A stretch of DNA of 64,000 nucleotides from Paenibacillus cellulositrophicus (GTDB lineage Bacteria; Bacillota; Bacilli; Paenibacillales; Paenibacillaceae), in NCBI RefSeq assembly GCF_009363095.1, contig NZ_CP045295.1:3281501-3345500 (forward strand). Direction: 5' to 3'. The position numbers were made by a program, and so were the translations under genes. The notes below the pieces were generated by a model. That model did no database searches. It saw only the letters and a list, made by a program, of their open reading frames with translations, and was not told the DNA's origin. Below, one piece after another: positions 53,150 to 61,070 of the stretch. How positions within the stretch are numbered: position 1 is the stretch's first letter; the number at the start of each line of letters is the position of its first letter.

Positions 53150-53494
53150 TTAGATCATCTCCACATTTTCTAATTTATCTTTCCAGATGTCGCGCAGAAG
53201 CTCCAAGTCCTCCGTATAGTCGGTTTTAGACTCATCCTTGTCGTAGGCGAGCGTGTCCACGACCTTCACTTCAAACTGGCTCTCCCCGTATTCGTTCCAT
53301 TCCCGCTGCAGCTCCCTGCATTTGTGCAGCCCGGATCTTAACATAAACTGGTGCCTGTTCAGCATACTTTTCATATCCTGGGTGAAACCCAGATAGATGC
53401 GTCCGGAAGGGACACACTTGAGCATATATACACCCATTTGGGGTTTCATTTCTTTGTATTGGGCGATCAGCTCTGCCCTGCGGCTTTTATCCAT
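53150..53494 (-). CDS. GIY-YIG nuclease-fold protein
   Basis: 114-residue protein with a GIY-YIG core: 'GVYMLKCVPSGRIYLGFTQDMKSMLNRH' provides the GVY...YLG pair and a downstream Arg/His; 'EWNEYGESQFEVKVVDTL' follows. The catalytic Glu position is not clear by eye. ATG 53494 lies 9 bases after AAGGTG; ATG 53503 overlaps that site. It is the first gene of a pair with the DUF6530-like gene and sits behind tandem palindromes. Stand-alone GIY-YIG proteins are often of unknown role. Confidence 0.85.
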   Translation of the reverse strand: MDKSRRAELIAQYKEMKPQMGVYMLKCVPSGRIYLGFTQDMKSMLNRHQFMLRSGLHKCRELQREWNEYGESQFEVKVVDTLAYDKDESKTDYTEDLELLRDIWKDKLENVEMI

Positions 53495-53521
53495 CCGATT
53501 CATCTCACCTTCCCGGTTAAT

Positions 53522-53556
53522 ATTTAGTAATTTACTAAATCAGTAATTTACTAAAT
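53522..53556. promoter_or_regulatory. Tandem palindromes before the GIY-YIG/DUF6530-like unit
   Basis: ATTTAGTAATTTACTAAAT (53522-53540) is a perfect 19-base palindrome; AGTAATTTACTAAAT repeats immediately after with a 16-base period (second copy 53542-53556). Together they look like a two-site operator 28-62 bases before the start. Confidence 0.75.
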
Positions 53557-53673
53557 AACTAGATCATTTATATTACAGATATTGTATCCTGTCAAGGAAT
53601 TTGGAAAACCTTAGGGATGGAATATCGGCATCCGCCCTTTTGCGATGGGGAAATTGCATTGCATTCAAATGCA

Positions 53674-53704
53674 GAAAAAAAGCACCCGGCCGTTAGCCAG
53701 GTGC
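53674..53704 (-). terminator. Terminator of the lplABC-like operon
   Basis: GCACC-GGC pairs with GCC-GGTGC and is followed by T7 on the minus strand, 30 bases past the binding-protein stop. Confidence 0.85.
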
Positions 53705-53734
53705 CTCAGGGAATCGGCGCAGCCTCGCGCCTTC

Positions 53735-55285
53735 CTATTTATTTTCCAGCTTCGCCTGCTCCACACGCTGCTGCGCCGCCGTATAGGTGTCGATCAGCTT
53801 TTGGACGCCGAGGCCGTTGATTTCCTCCACATATTTATCCCACTCGCTTAATTTCCGCGTGCCCAGGACGAACTTGGAGAAGTTCTCTTCGCGGTATTTC
53901 TTCACAGCCTGCCCGGTCACCGACAGCACCTCGTTCTCCGCGTCAGTAAAGGCCGGCTTCGGCTGCATCGCCGGCGGATCGTATTTGGCCGCTTCCTCAT
54001 AGGCCTTCTTCAAATCGTCCGAGAACAGCGACAGATGCGCATTGAAATCGATCCACGTATACGTGCCGCTCGTCTGCAGACCGGTCTGCTTCCGCATTTC
54101 CGTCACGTCGGTATACTCCGGCTTAAATTTCTTTTCCCCGTTTTCCACCGTATAAGTCTCGCCTTCCTTGCCCCAGCTGCTTAAGTTTCGCCCATCTTCA
54201 CTGTAGAAAAAGTCCATATACTTCATAATTTCGTCTTTATGCTTGGAGCTCGAGGCAACGGTCAGACCGCCCTCTAGATAGTGGAAATACGGGTTCAGCT
54301 GTTTCATACCCGGCAGTCCTGCCGGCGGCGCCATGAACTGCAGGCTGTACTCCGGATTGTCCTTGCGCATCGCGTTGTTGAAGAAGTCGACGCGGCTGAT
54401 GTAATCGATTGTCACAAAGGATTGGCCCGTGGACATGACGTCCTGCCACTGCTTCGTCTGGATCGACAGGAAATCCGGCGGAATCAACCCTTCCTCGTAG
54501 AAGGTATGCCACATTTCCACCATTTTCTTATAGTTGTCCTCGGTCGGTCCGAACTTCCACTTGTTGTCGTCAAAATCGTAATACACGTCCGTGCCCGTAT
54601 CGAAGTTGGTCGTCAGGTTGGCGTACATTTCATCCGGTATTTGCCCGAAGCGCATCGACAGCGGATAGCTGTCCGGGTATTGCTGCTTCAGCTTTTTCAG
54701 TACTTGGTGCAGCTCCTCATAGGTCTTTGGCGGCTGCAGTCCGTTTTTCTTGAACACATCCTCGCGGTACAGCCAGATCATCCGGTTCGTCTCCCCAAAG
54801 CCCTGGTTCGGGAACATATACATTTTACCGTCCGCGGACAGCGCGGCCTTGGCTTCCTCCGGATACTGCTCCATCCACTTTTTCAGGTTCGGCATTTGGT
54901 CGACATGGTCCAAAATATTTTCCAGCGCGCCCTGGTCCCCGTATTTGTTGGAGTCCCTGCGGCTCGACATATACATGAGGTCCGGGAGATTGGCCGAGGC
55001 CATGACGAGGTTCAGCGTGTCGCTCAGCTTGCCCGAAGGCGTCTGTACGTTCAGCGTGACCCCGGTTTTCTCCTGAATCCACTTCCAGAGAGGCCAATCC
55101 TTGCTGTACGGGAAGGTCGCATTGTTGTCAAGGAGAGCCGTTAAGGTGACCGTCTCCTTCTGTCCCCCGGTTCCGGCATTTGGTGTCGTACTCGTCTCTT
55201 CCTTCTTCCCGCTGGTGCATCCGGCTGCGGCAATGACGATCAGCAGTGCGGCCAGCAGCGCTGAAGCGATCTTTCTTTTCTTCAT
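53735..55285 (-). CDS. Carbohydrate ABC transporter substrate-binding lipoprotein (LplA type)
   Basis: 516-residue lipoprotein of the large LplA/YtcQ group. Signal peptide with lipobox AAGC, then 'DNNATFPYSKDWPLWKWIQEKTGVTLNV', 'NLPDLMYMSS', 'YMFPNQGFGETNRMIWLYREDVFKKNG' and 'PPKTYEELHQVLKKLK', standard for the family. ATG 55285 follows AAAGGGG. Last gene of the three-gene importer operon. Such systems import oligosaccharides (polysaccharide breakdown products); no ATPase is encoded, as usual when the shared MsmX ATPase is used. Confidence 0.93.
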   Translation of the reverse strand: MKKRKIASALLAALLIVIAAAGCTSGKKEETSTTPNAGTGGQKETVTLTALLDNNATFPYSKDWPLWKWIQEKTGVTLNVQTPSGKLSDTLNLVMASANLPDLMYMSSRRDSNKYGDQGALENILDHVDQMPNLKKWMEQYPEEAKAALSADGKMYMFPNQGFGETNRMIWLYREDVFKKNGLQPPKTYEELHQVLKKLKQQYPDSYPLSMRFGQIPDEMYANLTTNFDTGTDVYYDFDDNKWKFGPTEDNYKKMVEMWHTFYEEGLIPPDFLSIQTKQWQDVMSTGQSFVTIDYISRVDFFNNAMRKDNPEYSLQFMAPPAGLPGMKQLNPYFHYLEGGLTVASSSKHKDEIMKYMDFFYSEDGRNLSSWGKEGETYTVENGEKKFKPEYTDVTEMRKQTGLQTSGTYTWIDFNAHLSLFSDDLKKAYEEAAKYDPPAMQPKPAFTDAENEVLSVTGQAVKKYREENFSKFVLGTRKLSEWDKYVEEINGLGVQKLIDTYTAAQQRVEQAKLENK

Positions 55286-55322
55286 TCGTTTCGCCCCTTT
55301 GATCAAAATTGGAACATCACAG

Positions 55323-56213
55323 TTATCCCTTCACCGCGCCGATCATCGACCCTTTCACAAAATATTTCTGGACGAACGGATATATGATCAGGATCGGAAT
55401 GGTGGATACCATGATCGTTGCAAACTTCAGCGAATCCTCGACCACCATGTTGTCCCCGCCGATCTGCGTCACCTGCCCGGAGCTGACGCTTCCGGCAAGC
55501 ACCAGATTGCGGAGAATGACCTGAAGCGGGAACAGGTCGGGATTACGTAAATACAGCAGCGGATTCATGAAGTTGTTCCAGATGCCTACCGCATAGAACA
55601 ATGAGATCGTAGCGAACACCGGCTTGGATAACGGCACGATGATGCGGAAGAAGATGCCGATGTCGTTCAGCCCGTCGATCCGTCCCGATTCCTCCAGCTC
55701 TTTCGGAATGCCGCTGAAGAACGTCCGCATCAGAATGAGATTCCACGTGCTGACCGCTCCCGGGAGCACCATGCCCCAGATCGTATCAACCAGCCCGAGC
55801 GAGCGGACCACCAGAAACGTCGGGATCATGCCCCCGCTGAAGAACATCGTAAACACGATCAATAGCGTAAAGCCCTTGTGAAACGTCATATCACTGCGGG
55901 ACAGCGCATAAGCGCCCATGGACGTAATGATCATCGCAATCGCCGTGCCGAGCACGGTGTAGATGATCGTGTTCCGGTAGGCCGACCAAATTTTCGGGTC
56001 TCCCAGCACCAGATCGTACATCCGGAGATTAAAGCCTTTTGGCCACAGCGTGACTTCTCCCTTCATGACGTACACGTCCCCGCTGAGCGAGACCGCAAGC
56101 ATGTAAACGAACGGATACAGCGTCACGACGGCGACACCGAGCAGAATCAGCGTATTGACGATGGTAAACAGGCTGATCCTGCGGCGGCCGCGCACCTCCC
56201 CTGCACTTACCAT
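55323..56213 (-). CDS. Carbohydrate ABC transporter permease (LplC/YtcP type)
   Basis: 296-residue MalG-like permease with six helices. 'VYVMKGEVTLWPKGFNLRMYDLVLGDPKI' after helix 1 and 'GIPKELEESGRIDGLNDIGIFFRIIVPLSKPVFATI' with the EAA-type loop are typical. It overlaps the upstream permease by 7 bases. Confidence 0.93.
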   Translation of the reverse strand: MVSAGEVRGRRRISLFTIVNTLILLGVAVVTLYPFVYMLAVSLSGDVYVMKGEVTLWPKGFNLRMYDLVLGDPKIWSAYRNTIIYTVLGTAIAMIITSMGAYALSRSDMTFHKGFTLLIVFTMFFSGGMIPTFLVVRSLGLVDTIWGMVLPGAVSTWNLILMRTFFSGIPKELEESGRIDGLNDIGIFFRIIVPLSKPVFATISLFYAVGIWNNFMNPLLYLRNPDLFPLQVILRNLVLAGSVSSGQVTQIGGDNMVVEDSLKFATIMVSTIPILIIYPFVQKYFVKGSMIGAVKG

Positions 56214-57205
56214 AGGCTGGTTCCCCCCAGTCTGCGGCTGATAAAGTTGGCCGAAAAAATAAAGATGAAGCTGATGACCCCCATGAACAGATCGATGGAA
56301 GAGGCATAGCTGAAGTTCCCCTGCTCCATCCCGACCCGGTACACATAGGTACTGATGATGTCCGCCGTATCGTAAATGGCCGGGTTATACATCAGAAATA
56401 CTTTCTCGAAGCCGATCTCGAGCACCTTCCCGATATCGAGGATCAGGATGATCATGATGGTCGGGGCAATGCCGGGCAGCGTCACATGCCACAGCTTCCG
56501 CCACCGGCTCGCGCCGTCGATGCTGGCCGCTTCATACAGCTGCGGATCGACCGCGGTCAGCGCCGCCAGGAAGATGATCGTCTCCCATCCGATGTGCTGC
56601 CAGATTTCCGACAGGACATAGACCGGCCGGAACCATCCCGGCTCCATCATGAAGTTGACCGGCTTGCCGCCGAGCGCGGTAATCAGCTCATTGATGATTC
56701 CGCCATTCGGGGACAGGAACATGATCACCATGCTGGCCACGATGACGTTGGAAATGAAATGCGGCAGGTAGCTGACGGTCTGCACCCATTTTTTGAACAC
56801 GGCATTCCGGACTTCGTTCAGCAGCAGGGCCAGAATGATGGGCGCCGGGAAGCCGAAGACCAGCTTGTAAACGCCGAGCAGCACCGTGTTTTTCATCAGC
56901 ACCCAGAAATCCGGGTTTTCAAAAAACATCCGGTAATACTTGAAGCCCACCCACTCGCTCGCCCAAATGCCCTTGAACACGTTGTAGTTTTTGAATGTAA
57001 TGACGAGGCCGAACATCGGTGCATACTTAAAAATCGCGTAATACAGCAGGCACGGGAGAAACAGCAGCCATAAGTATTTGCTTCGTCTCCAGGCCCGCTT
57101 CAGCCTGCTCTGCATGGTCATGCCGCTGCGGCGCTTTACGTTCAGGCCCGGCAGGCCTGCCTCAACGATTCCCGACACTTCCGATTGTGCTTGTTTCACC
57201 CACAT
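56207..57205 (-). CDS. Carbohydrate ABC transporter permease (LplB/YteP type)
   Basis: 332-residue MalF-like permease. 'YAPMFGLVITFKNYNVFKGIWASEWVGFKYYRMFF' is a signature of this polysaccharide-import group; the coupling loop is 'LYEAASIDGASRWRKLWHVTLPGIAPT'. ATG 57205 lies 5 bases after GGGAGG; the GTG at 57211 overlaps the site. First gene of the operon, divergent from the AraC sensor-regulator. Confidence 0.93.
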   Translation of the reverse strand: MWVKQAQSEVSGIVEAGLPGLNVKRRSGMTMQSRLKRAWRRSKYLWLLFLPCLLYYAIFKYAPMFGLVITFKNYNVFKGIWASEWVGFKYYRMFFENPDFWVLMKNTVLLGVYKLVFGFPAPIILALLLNEVRNAVFKKWVQTVSYLPHFISNVIVASMVIMFLSPNGGIINELITALGGKPVNFMMEPGWFRPVYVLSEIWQHIGWETIIFLAALTAVDPQLYEAASIDGASRWRKLWHVTLPGIAPTIMIILILDIGKVLEIGFEKVFLMYNPAIYDTADIISTYVYRVGMEQGNFSYASSIDLFMGVISFIFIFSANFISRRLGGTSLW

Positions 57206-57389
57206 GCGCACCTCCCTCTTTGGTCATGGGCCGTGAAACCCTGTACCCGAATCATACTTGAACGCTTCCCCATAAATAAATCTGCACGTTTGTGAGGATA
57301 TCCCCTTTTTCCGGGGTCAGCCGGAAGATTGTAGAGATACCCGAAAAGGTGAATATTGTTTGAACGCGAAAATAAATCTTATGATATAC

Positions 57390-57476
57390 ATAGATTGAAC
57401 TAAAGAAAGGAATGTTCTAGGCCTCTATTGGGCCGTTATAACGGAAGTTTCAATGCAAAACTTTAGTTCAATCTAT
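57390..57476. repeat. Perfect 16-base inverted repeat element before the AraC sensor gene
   Basis: ATAGATTGAACTAAAG (57390-57405) and CTTTAGTTCAATCTAT (57461-57476) flank 55 bases that contain a CCGTTATAACGG palindrome. The 87-base unit could be a small MITE or a foldable leader; it ends 24 bases before the ribosome site of the + strand gene. No target duplication could be fixed. Confidence 0.6.
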
Positions 57477-57515
57477 ATAGATAACAGAGCGCACATTGCC
57501 GGAGGTGTTCAAGAG

Positions 57516-59789
57516 ATGTCACTCATCCTGACGAAAAAACTGGGGTATACGACGCTTTTCACGAAATTGCTGCTTGGATTTCTGGCCGTCATCTTGCTTC
57601 TTGCCGCCTTCAACCTGGTTTCCTTCTTCTATTTAAAACGCCAGATCCACCAGGAGATCGTCAAGTACAACGAGCTGAGCATTAATCACGCGGTGGAGGG
57701 CTATGAGGACCATTTTCGCCTGACCCGGGAAATGGTGCTCGGTCTGAACCAGAACAGCCTCTGGGCGACCCACATCAATTTGCTCCGGCATGCCCGAGTC
57801 AACAAGGCTTACGGTTACGTCAACGACGTCATTGCCGAGATGAAGCAGCTGTACACGAATCCCTTCCTTTATATTGACAACCTCATCATTGACTTCCGCA
57901 GCGACGCCTACGTCATCGAGAAGGACGGGACAAGCAGCGCAAAAGCGATGTTTGGAACGTATTACATTAGCCCTTCCTACCCGCCGGAGTTTTGGGACCG
58001 ACAGTTTGACGAATCGTACGCCTACCGCGTGTTTCCGGCTGCCGCCTTTACCGAGAACACGGCGGGCCATACGGTGTCCAAAGGCATACTGATGCCCATG
58101 ATCATTAAAATGATGCCTTACCGCGACATGTACTTCATCGTCATGATCGATGCCCAAAAGCTGACGCAGGACCTGCACGTTTCGATCAGCGACCAGTTTT
58201 ATATTTTGAATGCTGACGGGCAGCCGCTCTACCAGACGTCGGCCGACATCAATTCGGGTCTGGTCACTTCGTTTGACCCGGGCCACTCCTATATGCAAAC
58301 GAAGGATTACTATTATTTTTATAAAAAGGGGGCCGGTACGGGTTTCACCTATGTCAGCCGGGTTCCGGTCCAGAGCATTTCCGGCCAGCTCCTCAATCTG
58401 AACCTGATCCTGCTGTCGCTGCTCGCCATCGTCGGCGTACTGATCGTGCTGACCTTCCTGTTCAGCCGGCGCATGCACCAGCCGATTCGGCTCATCGTCG
58501 ACGAACTGAAGGGCTACGAGACCGACGCAGGCAGCGGCACGGATAACGAACCCGTTCGCGAAATCGAGCTGATCACGCGAAAAATGCACCACATGCGCAT
58601 CTCCCACCAAAGCATTTCGCGCGATCTGGCACGCAAAAATTCCATGCTCCGGCATTACGCCTACACCAACAAGCTGAAGAACATCCATATGAACCTGAAG
58701 GAGATACAGGAGCTGACCGATACGAGCCTGCCTTACGTGGTGGTGGTCTACCAGGTGCTGTTCAAGGATGCTTTCGAGCATTATCAGCAGAAAACGGGTA
58801 AAGGCTCTTATTACCTCCGCGTGTACGTCGACAATGTATGGCGTCAGGCTTTTCCCGATGCCGTCACGATCCAGACAGAGCCCCATCAGATCCTGACGCT
58901 GCTGTTCCTGCCCGATCCGGAAGCGGATCTCACCCCGTACATGCAGCGGCTGCTGCAGGTGTTCTCCGTGGACCGCGACAGCTATCTCGTCACGATGGCC
59001 CATGGAGCCGTTCAGCCGGCGGGGGCGGACTTCACGGCTGCGTATGAGCAGGTCCAGGAGCGGCTGAAGCTGCGCCGCCTGGTGGATGAAACGCAGTGGA
59101 TTCGGCCGGACGTCCCTGACGGCGGAGCGCGAGGCGAGCGCTACCTCAAAGCGATGTGGGAGCAGGAGTTCCAGACCCGCCTGATGAGCGGCAGTGAGGA
59201 AGGCATGCAGGAGTGGGTCCGGCGCAGCCTGGACCAGCTCGAGAAGAAGCAGGCGGTGGCCAGCGACTACCGGCAGTTCGCCAAAGATGTGTCGGGCGAG
59301 CTGGATAAAGCGCTGCGCCAGCTTCCCGCGGCCGCATCGGCCGATGCCGGCGGCCGCCCGCCGCTCGAAGAGACCCGGCGCTTCTACTGCCGGGCGCAGT
59401 ACGAGCGCTGGTTCGCTGACCTGCTGCACCCTGTGCTGCAGGGAATCCGGCGCAAGACGGAGGAGCATGATCCGATCACATCGTTCGTGACGGAGTATAT
59501 GTGCACGCATCTGGACGAGGACATCAACCTCGACATGATGGCCGACAAGCTGAACATTACGTCCGGCTATCTGTCGACGTACTTCAAGGAGAAGACGGGC
59601 GTCAATTTCAGCGACTATCTGAACGACCTCCGCATCCGCACTGCCAAGGAGCTGCTGCAGAACCTGGATCTGCGCATCCAGGACGTGGCGGCCCGGGTCG
59701 GCTACCGCAACGTGAACTCGTTCATCCGCATGTTCAAGCGGCATGCGGGGATTACGCCTGGGGAGTATCGGCGTAAATATGCGTCGTAG
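57516..59789 (+). CDS. Membrane-bound AraC-family sensor-regulator
   Basis: 757-residue regulator: helix at about 14-40, extracellular sensor domain 40-288, second helix 289-315, a cytoplasmic linker, and a C-terminal AraC HTH at about 655-757 ('DINLDMMADKLNITSGYLSTYFKEKTGVNFSDYL', 'VGYRNVNSFIRMFKRHAGITPGEYRRKY'). One-protein sensor and DNA-binder of the YtdP/YesS type found beside lplABC operons. ATG 57516 follows GGAGGTG; the 21-residue extension to 57453 lies in the inverted-repeat element. Likely controls the divergent importer in response to an extracellular sugar. Confidence 0.9.
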   Translation: MSLILTKKLGYTTLFTKLLLGFLAVILLLAAFNLVSFFYLKRQIHQEIVKYNELSINHAVEGYEDHFRLTREMVLGLNQNSLWATHINLLRHARVNKAYGYVNDVIAEMKQLYTNPFLYIDNLIIDFRSDAYVIEKDGTSSAKAMFGTYYISPSYPPEFWDRQFDESYAYRVFPAAAFTENTAGHTVSKGILMPMIIKMMPYRDMYFIVMIDAQKLTQDLHVSISDQFYILNADGQPLYQTSADINSGLVTSFDPGHSYMQTKDYYYFYKKGAGTGFTYVSRVPVQSISGQLLNLNLILLSLLAIVGVLIVLTFLFSRRMHQPIRLIVDELKGYETDAGSGTDNEPVREIELITRKMHHMRISHQSISRDLARKNSMLRHYAYTNKLKNIHMNLKEIQELTDTSLPYVVVVYQVLFKDAFEHYQQKTGKGSYYLRVYVDNVWRQAFPDAVTIQTEPHQILTLLFLPDPEADLTPYMQRLLQVFSVDRDSYLVTMAHGAVQPAGADFTAAYEQVQERLKLRRLVDETQWIRPDVPDGGARGERYLKAMWEQEFQTRLMSGSEEGMQEWVRRSLDQLEKKQAVASDYRQFAKDVSGELDKALRQLPAAASADAGGRPPLEETRRFYCRAQYERWFADLLHPVLQGIRRKTEEHDPITSFVTEYMCTHLDEDINLDMMADKLNITSGYLSTYFKEKTGVNFSDYLNDLRIRTAKELLQNLDLRIQDVAARVGYRNVNSFIRMFKRHAGITPGEYRRKYAS

Positions 59790-59870
59790 GGGGAGTGATG
59801 GCGGGCAGGCTGGGCGTGGCAGCGTGGTGCAGGCAGGCGTCCGGTAAATGACAGCTCATATTAAAGCGGG

Positions 59871-59945
59871 TACTTCGGCGCCCGAGTGGACACTCCGTTG
59901 GCATTGATGCTTCATGATACTTCGGCGCTCGCATGGACGCTCCGT
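59871..59945. repeat. Direct repeat of ~28 bases, period 47
   Basis: TACTTCGGCGC plus TGGAC-CTCCGT occur at 59871-59898 and again at 59918-59945, differing at only a few positions. Non-coding. Confidence 0.75.
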
Positions 59946-59970
59946 GTACGGATCGTTCTTCCGATCGCTG

Positions 59971-60023
59971 TTGTCTTTGGATTTCTTTACCGGAAACATA
60001 ACAAGGGTGAAATCCAAAGACAA
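59971..60023. repeat. Perfect 15-base inverted repeat (head-to-head junction)
   Basis: TTGTCTTTGGATTTC (59971-59985) and GAAATCCAAAGACAA (60009-60023) with a 23-base loop. Similarity continues outward on both sides (CAGCGATCG against AGGCGACCG), so two related repeat elements seem to lie back to back. Confidence 0.85.
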
Positions 60024-60239
60024 AGGCGACCGCTTCGCTTCTCCAGATCGATTCCGCCCACTCCGCTGGGTCGAGGTTGGAGTTACGGTACTTAAAGATT
60101 AATGGCATGAAAGGCCGCCGAACCTCAGCAGGGCCTGCCGCCATTACATGTGGGTAAGTAAAAAACCCCCACCCGGACTGCGTATCCGGGTGGGGGTTCA
60201 TGTTTTGGTTCAGCCCGCGCTATGCTTGGGACTGGATAA
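60019..60239. repeat. Tandem ~220-bp repeat, copy 1
   Basis: Starts GACAAAGGCGACCGCTTCGC and ends before the next such start at 60240. It contains a hairpin of 13 perfect pairs (AACCCCCACCCGG / CCGGGTGGGGGTT, 60164-60198) with T6 next to it on the minus strand. Near-identical to copies 2 and 3. No credible gene; ORFs here are by-products of the repeat. Confidence 0.9.
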
Positions 60240-60458
60240 GACAAAAGCGACCGCTTCGCTTCTCCAGATCGATTCCGCCCACTCCGCTGGGTCGAGGTTG
60301 GGGTTACGTTGCATAATGATTAATGGCATGAACGGCCGCCGAACCTTAGCAGGGCCTGCCGCCATCACATGTGGGTAAGTAAAACCCCCACCCGGTCTGC
60401 GTATCCGGGTGGGGGTTCATGTTTTGGTTCAGCCCGCGTTAAGCTTGGGGCTGGATAA
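60240..60458. repeat. Tandem ~220-bp repeat, copy 2
   Basis: 219 bases. Same body, with hairpin AACCCCCACCCGG / CCGGGTGGGGGTT at 60383-60417. Most differences from copy 1 are single-base changes. Confidence 0.9.
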
Positions 60459-60671
60459 GACAAAGGCGACCGCTTCGCTTCTCCAGATCGATTCCGCCCA
60501 CTCCGCTGGGTCGAGGTTGGAGTTACGGTGCATAAAGATTAATGGCATGAACGGCCGTCGAACCCCAGCAGGGCCTGCCGCCATCACATGTGGGTAAGTA
60601 AAAACCCCCACCCGGTCTGCGTATCCGGGTGGGGGTTATGTTTTTGTCAGCCCGCGCTAAGCTTGGGGCTG
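60459..60671. repeat. Tandem ~220-bp repeat, copy 3
   Basis: 213 bases, hairpin at 60603-60637, ending in the CAGCCCGCGCTAAGCTTGGG block that also closes copies 1 and 2. The repeat array stops here. Confidence 0.9.
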
Positions 60672-60742
60672 AGTATTGGCCTGCGATGCGTGCGTGGTGC
60701 GTGGACTAGGGGTATGGTGCGAGGTGAGTACATCTTCGGGAA

Positions 60743-61065
60743 GAGATGGCCATGACTCATGGTGCGAACGTCATCGGGTGGAGATGGCCATGACTCATGG
60801 TGCGAACGTCATCGGGTGGAGATGGCCGCGATGTGTGGTGTGGGCATCATCGTGTGGAGCAGCGCATCGCGTATCGCGAGGGTGTCATCAGGTAGAGAGA
60901 GCTGCTCGCATCGTGGCGGGCAGCATCATGTAGAGAGCAGCGCGCATCGTGTGGACAGCATCGTGTAGAGAGAGCAGCAGCGCGCATCCTGTGGGCGTTA
61001 TCGTGTAGAGGCTACTGCGCGTGGTGCTGGTGTTATCGTGTGGCGATGGAGAGCTTGCACCGCGC
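60743..61065. repeat. Decaying 38-bp minisatellite reaching nagA
   Basis: Two exact 38-base units (60743-60780, 60781-60818) are followed by progressively diverged units of about 35-40 bases (60819, 60857, 60895 and onward), each ending in a TCATCGxGTG-like block before GAGA/GAGC. About nine units run to the nagA stop at 61071. No credible ORF. Confidence 0.8.
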
Positions 61066-61070
61066 GGGCG

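Noticed and set aside
57633..59744. 703-residue minus-strand ORF opposite the AraC sensor gene
   Set aside because: Antisense shadow; composition dominated by Val/His/Arg/Gln with no recognisable fold, and the + strand encodes a complete sensor-regulator.
60148..60597. Two similar + strand ORFs (76 and 62 residues) and matching minus-strand ORFs in the tandem repeats
   Set aside because: They are similar only because the 220-base repeat is; they lack good ribosome sites, differ by frame shifts between copies, and span the terminator-like hairpins.
60676..60968. ORFs of 69-85 residues across the minisatellite
   Set aside because: Translations are plain period-38 repeats in different frames with Cys/Trp/Arg bias; no ribosome site and no protein-like composition.
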